From Malania oleifera (Eukaryota > Streptophyta > Magnoliopsida > Santalales > Ximeniaceae): a DNA stretch of 64,000 nucleotides. The stretch is taken from contig NC_080418.1 of the NCBI RefSeq assembly GCF_029873635.1, positions 13,185,562 to 13,249,561 on the forward strand, read 5' to 3'. The translations under genes and the position numbers were made by a program. Every line of letters begins with the position of its first letter. Position 1 is the stretch's first letter. The notes under the pieces are model-generated. The model searched no databases. It was not told where the DNA came from and was given only the letters and a program-made list of their open reading frames with translations. Positions 63,264 through 64,000 of the stretch are shown here, one piece after another.

Positions 63264-64000
63264 AAGTTCAATCAGGCTCAGTTGCGTGATGCATCAATTG
63301 CTTATGCACTTGAAACAATTTTCTTTATCGTGCAAACGTGCAGATATTGCAGAGCATGGACATTCTAGGTTTAAATTAATGGCAGATAGATGATTCATTT
63401 TCTTCATTATCCTCCTGGACAATGTTACACAATAGGGTCTGGTCTGGGATTACCCCCCATGTTAAAAATTATGCTTCATATCTGTAATGATTCATGCATC
63501 CCATAAATCATAATTTCAGAAACTAATAAGCCCATTCAGGAAAGATAGTGTAGACACTTCTTGGCAACTGTTTTTGTAGCTTGTAATGATTGTTACGTCC
63601 TTAATCTGTAGTCATGGTGTGGCCTGTCGATGCTGCAAAAGCAGCTGAGAGTTGAAGTTTTGGCTTCTAACATATTTTTTTCCCCATTTTTGTATGACAT
63701 TCAGTTTTTCAAATTCATTGCATTAACATTGTTGTATGTTGAAAAAATATCTTGTGGATTAGGATGCCTAGGCAGCAGCTAGTTTTTTTAATTTATTTAT
63801 TTATTGATGATAGTGTCAAAAAGTGAACCCATACTTAAAAATTATTGGAGGTTACATCACTTGTGTTTTCTAGATGAATAGCAAAATTCTATGTTTATAT
63901 ATGCATGATATGTTGGCAGGTTTCCTCAAAAAATGCAGGGAAGAACTCATGAGTTCTGCTGGTTGCTGAATTTTTGTGGATTAATTACCCCCAATGATTT
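63166..64000 (+). other. 3' UTR and downstream flank of the RAB5IF-like gene
   Basis: It includes the (CT)n run. The polyadenylation site is not fixed. No further gene is recognised up to the window end. Confidence 0.45.
63191..63259 (+). repeat. (CT)n microsatellite in the RAB5IF-like 3' UTR
   Basis: An uninterrupted 69-bp TC repeat begins 26 bp after the stop codon (63163-63165). Confidence 0.93.

Overview
The window is nuclear DNA of a flowering plant, most likely a woody eudicot. It is AT-rich, its genes are split by GT-AG introns, and it carries the usual plant mix of Gypsy and Copia LTR elements, RTE and L1 LINEs, tRNA-derived SINEs (one of the Au type), and hAT and PIF/Harbinger DNA transposons. 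No species can be named from the sequence alone.

Two complete host genes stand head to head. On the minus strand, 48645 down to 24884, is a ten-exon gene for a 456-residue oxysterol-binding-protein-related protein of the plant ORP3 group; every splice junction could be read and the phases agree. On the plus strand, 51130 to 63165, is a four-exon gene for a 129-residue RAB5IF/OPTI-like ER membrane protein. Their start codons are 2.5 kb apart. Each side of this shared region carries its own TGGGCC (site II) boxes, a pyrimidine-rich leader and a telo-box-like AAACCCTA, the usual dress of plant housekeeping genes. One gene acts in lipid transfer at the ER and the other in ER membrane-protein biogenesis; no closer link is claimed.

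Region by region: 1-5100 is AT-rich intergenic DNA with one CpG-rich, site II-bearing promoter-like island (560-1050) ending in ATG|GTAAGT, with no following exon found. 5100-17220 is a stack of broken Gypsy-type LTR elements and lone LTRs. 17530-24300 holds an L1 fragment, a SINE with intact target repeats, a small lone LTR and a triplicated unit. 24300-48830 is the ORP3 gene. Its 15.1-kb intron 7 is a nest: an RTE LINE holds a Gypsy relic (which in turn holds an hAT element and a Copia element), a second hAT element and a PIF/Harbinger element. 48830-51130 is the bidirectional promoter region. 51130-63165 is the RAB5IF-like gene, whose 11.1-kb intron 2 holds another RTE LINE, two lone LTRs of one family, a 98-bp LINE-end insertion and a Gypsy relic.

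The most striking item is a 948-bp hAT element (29237-30184) with a perfect 8-bp target duplication. It carries a full-length but decayed reading frame of the plant self-incompatibility S1 (S-protein homologue) family. No CRISPR array, bacterial operon or wholly new system was found.
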